DNA of 64,000 nt. It comes from Halogeometricum sp. S1BR25-6. Its GTDB lineage: Archaea > Halobacteriota > Halobacteria > Halobacteriales > Haloferacaceae. Position 1 is the first letter of the stretch. Every line of letters begins with the position of its first letter. Shown piece by piece: positions 60,942-64,000 of this stretch. Under the pieces are notes generated by a model. It searched no databases. It saw only the letters and a list, made by a program, of their open reading frames with translations, and was not told where the DNA came from. The position numbers and the translations under genes are program-made. The stretch lies in assembly GCF_031624495.1 (NCBI RefSeq), contig NZ_JAMQOP010000007.1:60089-124088 (forward strand), given 5' to 3'.

Positions 60942-61895
60942 ATGGCGGAGGACGAGGAAGAGACTGGGAAGCTCGATGTTGACGAGTTTATTGAGGCGGT
61001 TGAGGAACAGCGAAGAGAGCGCCGGGAGCAGGCTTCCTACGAATGGGTGGAGACTATCCGTAAAGCCGGTGAGCTCTACCGTGACTCGGAAGATGTTGAC
61101 GCCGTCCTTGAAGAACTAGATCGATTAGAGTCGACCACCCGAGAGGCACTTACTGTTTACCGATTGATATTCAAGGAACCACCGGAGGAGGTTGCTATGA
61201 AGGCGTCTACCCCTGGTCGGGCGTTCTTCTCTCTTGACCAGGACGTGGAAGAGATGGTGGACGGTGACAACGAAGAACCGGTAGAGGACTTGCTTCGGGA
61301 GTACGTCGGTGCAATTTACTTGGAACATGACGTTGACGAGGAACCCGTCGGTGATCCTCCGAGAGAGACGACACCCCCGCCAGCAATGGACTTCTCAGAG
61401 ATTGCTGAGAGCTTGTCGAACGCGGTTGCTAACATTAAATTTCCGAAGCCGCTTCTCGCAGATCTTGCATCGATTCAGCCTGCTATCAATGCTACCGCTG
61501 TTGCAGGAGCAACCTCAACCTCGCCGGCCGCGGGAAGAACGGTCGTTGACGAGACTTCCACGACTACAGCAGAGTTTGAACCGTTGGAGGCGGCAGCTTC
61601 TGCCATTACATCACCGAGCCCTGTGAATGCGACGGTGGATGCTACCCTTCCAGATTCTGACACTATTCCGACAGAGTTTGTCTTCGAGATCCCGGCATTG
61701 CTGGTGCAGTCGATGCTCAGCACGGGCCAAGTCCGTGTCTGGTTTACTAACCTGCCCGGGGATCATCAAATCACCGTTATCAGACTTCTTCTAGCGTCTG
61801 TTGTAGTCTCTATTACGGGTAATCCGTTCTTCGCTCCGATTGCAATTATTCCGGCCCCTGCTGTTCGTCAAGCGATCATCATCAACGAGGACTAA
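60942..61895 (+). CDS. Hypothetical protein with coiled-coil start and hydrophobic end
   Basis: This is a 317-residue protein. Residues 1-100 are charged and helical (FIEAVEEQRRERREQASYEW). Residues 100-240 are Pro/Thr/Ala-rich linkers. The last 60 contain a hydrophobic segment (IRLLLASVVVSITGNPFFAP). It could attach to the membrane through its end. It lies with AT-richer defence-type genes (62026). I do not recognise the family. Confidence 0.55.
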   Translation: MAEDEEETGKLDVDEFIEAVEEQRRERREQASYEWVETIRKAGELYRDSEDVDAVLEELDRLESTTREALTVYRLIFKEPPEEVAMKASTPGRAFFSLDQDVEEMVDGDNEEPVEDLLREYVGAIYLEHDVDEEPVGDPPRETTPPPAMDFSEIAESLSNAVANIKFPKPLLADLASIQPAINATAVAGATSTSPAAGRTVVDETSTTTAEFEPLEAAASAITSPSPVNATVDATLPDSDTIPTEFVFEIPALLVQSMLSTGQVRVWFTNLPGDHQITVIRLLLASVVVSITGNPFFAPIAIIPAPAVRQAIIINED

Positions 61896-62025
61896 GGACT
61901 GGCCGCCGGGACTTCCTCAAGCCTTGGATGTCAGCATACCTCTCTGATTCGGCACCGTGTTCAATTAATATTGGTGTATTGTCATAAACCGCAATCGTAA
62001 TTCAGTATCACATCAAGAAGGAGTC

Positions 62026-62959
62026 ATGACTGACGAACCGAAACTCTGCTTTAACAAGGTGGATGGCTCCATTTCGGTCAATATGGGTGACGTAGATGTA
62101 GATCTCTACTCTGACGCGACTCAGGAAGAGTTCGAACAGATTCGTGATGTTGACCAACTTATGACCGAAGCCAGCGGACTATTAGATAGCATGCTACAGA
62201 CGATGGGGGCACAGCAATCTCTCATCAGTAAAGGCCGCTATTTCGACCGTCAGAAGACACTTCAAGAGAACGCAGCAGAGTACTTCGCTCAATGTGTCGA
62301 CCTTCAGGACGATCTAAAAGAAAGCAAGTCAGATATTGTTACTGCACAGCTTGGGATGCTTTACAAGCTTGAGAAGTTTCTGAAGCACTATCTACGATGT
62401 CTCTCTGTTGCACAAAGTCTCGGATATTCACAGCGTCTGGCTCTGAACTATGCAGCTACAGGCGATTACGTATTCCTCTACGGATTCGTCCGCAATGCCT
62501 GCTCTACGATAGAATATCTTGGGAAGTTAGTTAAAACCGGATGGGGGAGTGACCGCACGAGAAGAGTCTGGGATGAGCTGTGTACATGTCTATGAAGAAC
62601 TCAGGAGGCAGGGGCTGGACGCTACACTTGACGAAGACCAAGAGGTATCAATTCGCCCAACGGGTCAGAAGACGACGATGGGAGAGATTACACTAGGAAA
62701 CTCTTCCATTCGCTTTCTAAAGGACAGACGGAATGAGATTGTTCATCACTATCCCCTGTTTGTGGATGTCGAAACCCTTGAGAAGCTTCCAGAAGACATT
62801 CAGAGCACTCAATTTTTAACCCAAGAAGATGCGACGAAGTTGGCATATCTGAGCCATCGTCTTCATATCCACTCTATCGGAATCTTCTTCAAATTCTCAG
62901 TTGAGTATATGCAGGATATAATAGCAGAGATGGTGTCTGCATGGTATTACGACTGCTAG
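62026..62959 (+). pseudogene. HEPN-type protein with frameshift near 62588
   Basis: The first frame (62026-62595, MTDEPKLCFNKVDGSISVNM) is helical and ends VWDELCTCL. The next frame continues YEELRRQGLDATLDEDQE to 62959 and contains FLKDRRNEIVHHYPLF, an RN-x3-H HEPN motif. Removing one base from TGTCTAT joins them as ELCTC-YEELRRQ, about 310 residues. HEPN proteins are RNases or nucleotidyltransferase partners in defence. As read, the catalytic part would be untranslated or a separate short chain. Confidence 0.65.
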
Positions 62960-63123
62960 TTCAGACATAGGTCACTGTCCATTCACAACTCCGTGAAGGA
63001 TGCGTTCGAGTCCACTCTGTTCGAGCGACCACTACTCCCTTCAGATTAACAAACTTCCAGTCGCTCCGGACTGACCAGTAGTAAGCTCAAGAGTTGAATA
63101 GCAGCCACCTCGTATGTGGTCGT

Positions 63124-63456
63124 ATGGCAAAGCGATTCGTTCGAGCCCGCCCGAAACGTGATCGCCTCCCGGACCTGCGGGAACGACTCAATACCGGCGA
63201 GATTGGAGCGATGAAGCCGTTTGGTCGTGCAATGACGAAAGCGCTGGAGAACGCGCGATTCGATCCGACGAGTGGAGAAGCAGTCTGGATTGAGGAGGAC
63301 TACTGTTCTCCACCACTCACGATGGAACGGGCCAAAGTCCTTGACGACTACTTTACCGACATCACAGTCGTCGAAGAAGACGTTGACGAAGCCGCCGGGT
63401 GGCATCGAATCGACGATCTGCCAAGGCTGTGGGAGCAAGCACTCGAGGAAGTATAG
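63124..63456 (+). CDS. Small haloarchaeal hypothetical protein
   Basis: This is a 110-residue protein from the ATG at 63124 (MAKRFVRARPKRDRLPDLRE); a start at 63094 is open but MNSSHLVCGR is unlikely. It has a basic N-terminus, then acidic helices and strands (AVWIEEDYCSPPLTMERAKV, DEAAGWHRIDDLPRLWEQAL). I recognise no motif. It stands alone between a HEPN gene and an HTH gene. Confidence 0.55.
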   Translation: MAKRFVRARPKRDRLPDLRERLNTGEIGAMKPFGRAMTKALENARFDPTSGEAVWIEEDYCSPPLTMERAKVLDDYFTDITVVEEDVDEAAGWHRIDDLPRLWEQALEEV

Positions 63457-63672
63457 TCGACTAGAGCATGTCTCAGATGTCTGTACAAGGCGGGCGCGGA
63501 GAGAGTCGACGGCTGACTTAGGTGTGAAGTTGCTGCGGCGGCGAGCGTCACTGCAACGACCATCCGGTCGCATCGAAATACAGGAGGAGCAGTTAGCCTG
63601 ATCGTCGCCGCTATAGAGGAAAGAATAGTTTCCTTAGGAAATTATTTGCAGTTACAGTACGTAGCATCGAGT

Positions 63673-64000
63673 ATGACCGAGACATGGGATGACGTCAACG
63701 AGCAGGTCAAAGGGGACTGGAAAGACGACACCACGCCATTCGAGCGGGTGTACGAAATCATTGAGCAGACTCACGACGGACAATCGGCAGCCGAGATCGC
63801 CGACCGTGCCCTTGTCAGCGAGCCGACGGCCCGGCGTCACTGCAAGTCACTCGTGAACACAGGCTTCGCCGAAACGGAACCAGACGGTCAAACGACATTG
63901 TACCGTCGCAATAGCGACCGGATTCTGATGTCCCGGATCCGGGAACTCCGCGAGGAGACGAATCGGACAGAGCTGCTTGAGGGCATCAAGGAGATGAAAG
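63673..64000 (+). CDS. HTH regulator/antitoxin (DUF7342-type), fourth copy, partial
   Basis: The ATG at 63673 starts MTETWDDVNEQVKGDWKDDT; the frame is open to the window edge (109 codons). Winged helix: IIEQTHDGQSAAEIADRALV, SEPTARRHCKSLVNTGFAET. The helix RIRELREETNRTELLEGIKE follows, as in the other three copies. By analogy a TumE-like gene should follow just outside the window. Confidence 0.75.
   Translation, partial: MTETWDDVNEQVKGDWKDDTTPFERVYEIIEQTHDGQSAAEIADRALVSEPTARRHCKSLVNTGFAETEPDGQTTLYRRNSDRILMSRIRELREETNRTELLEGIKEMK

Noticed and set aside
1..64000. tRNA or rRNA genes as integration sites
   Set aside because: No cloverleaf with a T-loop consensus was found by eye. A covariance-model scan would be decisive.

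Overview
The window comes from a haloarchaeon (class Halobacteria). The proteins are strongly acidic. Exported proteins carry twin-arginine or haloarchaeal lipobox signals. The window also holds Lrp-type, TFB-type and halocyanin genes and a copper-gene repertoire typical of the group. No rRNA, tRNA, Cdc6/Orc, partition or relaxase gene was found, so plasmid and chromosomal island cannot be told apart. Gene content (conjugation operon, toxin-antitoxin pairs, defence genes, 86-bp MITEs, many broken genes) is that of an accessory replicon or island.

Layout. (1) 1-9.8 kb: two P19-like metal-binding lipoprotein paralogues, a DyP-type peroxidase and two membrane proteins (a probable iron or copper handling set), then a frameshifted membrane protein and a nosDFY-type set: NosY permease, NosF ATPase and, divergently, a secreted NosL-like/NosD fusion. 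(2) 9.8-15.3 kb: MITE copy 1, a CPBP protease, small membrane proteins, a decayed membrane gene and a haem-copper oxidase subunit I with a C-terminal membrane extension. (3) 15.3-16.2 kb: AT-rich, gene-free boundary. (4) 16.2-29.8 kb: one nine-gene type IV secretion/conjugation operon (pilin-like, surface protein, Tat lipoprotein, VirB6-like, PrgI/VirB4-N-like, VirB4, VirD4-like ATPase) ending in a primase pair (PriS-like plus a four-cysteine PriL-like protein). All genes in it are intact and tightly spaced or overlapping. (5) 29.9-42.5 kb: a copper/metal homeostasis block (cupredoxins, several SHOCT mini-proteins, DUF302, thioredoxin, SO_0444/ArsP-like permease with a YHS domain, HTH regulator, Lrp-TRASH regulator, CopZ, CopB-type ATPase). 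Many of its genes carry a single frameshift or stop. (6) 43.4-64 kb: a toxin-antitoxin and defence island. It holds four copies of a haloarchaeal HTH gene, three followed by a TumE-like toxin, an HTH-PIN pair, a CAP/AN1 protein, an RPA-like ssDNA-binding protein behind a strong palindrome, a TIR-2TM-TIR operon, a QueC-like three-gene operon, two HEPN genes and a TFB pseudogene.

Working together: regions 1 and 5 look like metal import, metal-protein maturation and copper efflux. Region 4 would transfer the element and re-prime incoming single-stranded DNA. Region 6 would stabilise the element and protect the host. The best candidates for an undescribed system are the QueC-like operon at 54.2-56.5 kb, whose first protein starts Met-Gly-Thr as in QatB-type partners, and the TIR-2TM-TIR operon at 52.4-54.1 kb, which lacks ThsA. 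The many one-base frameshifts, mostly in short G or C runs, may be real decay or assembly error; I flag each one.
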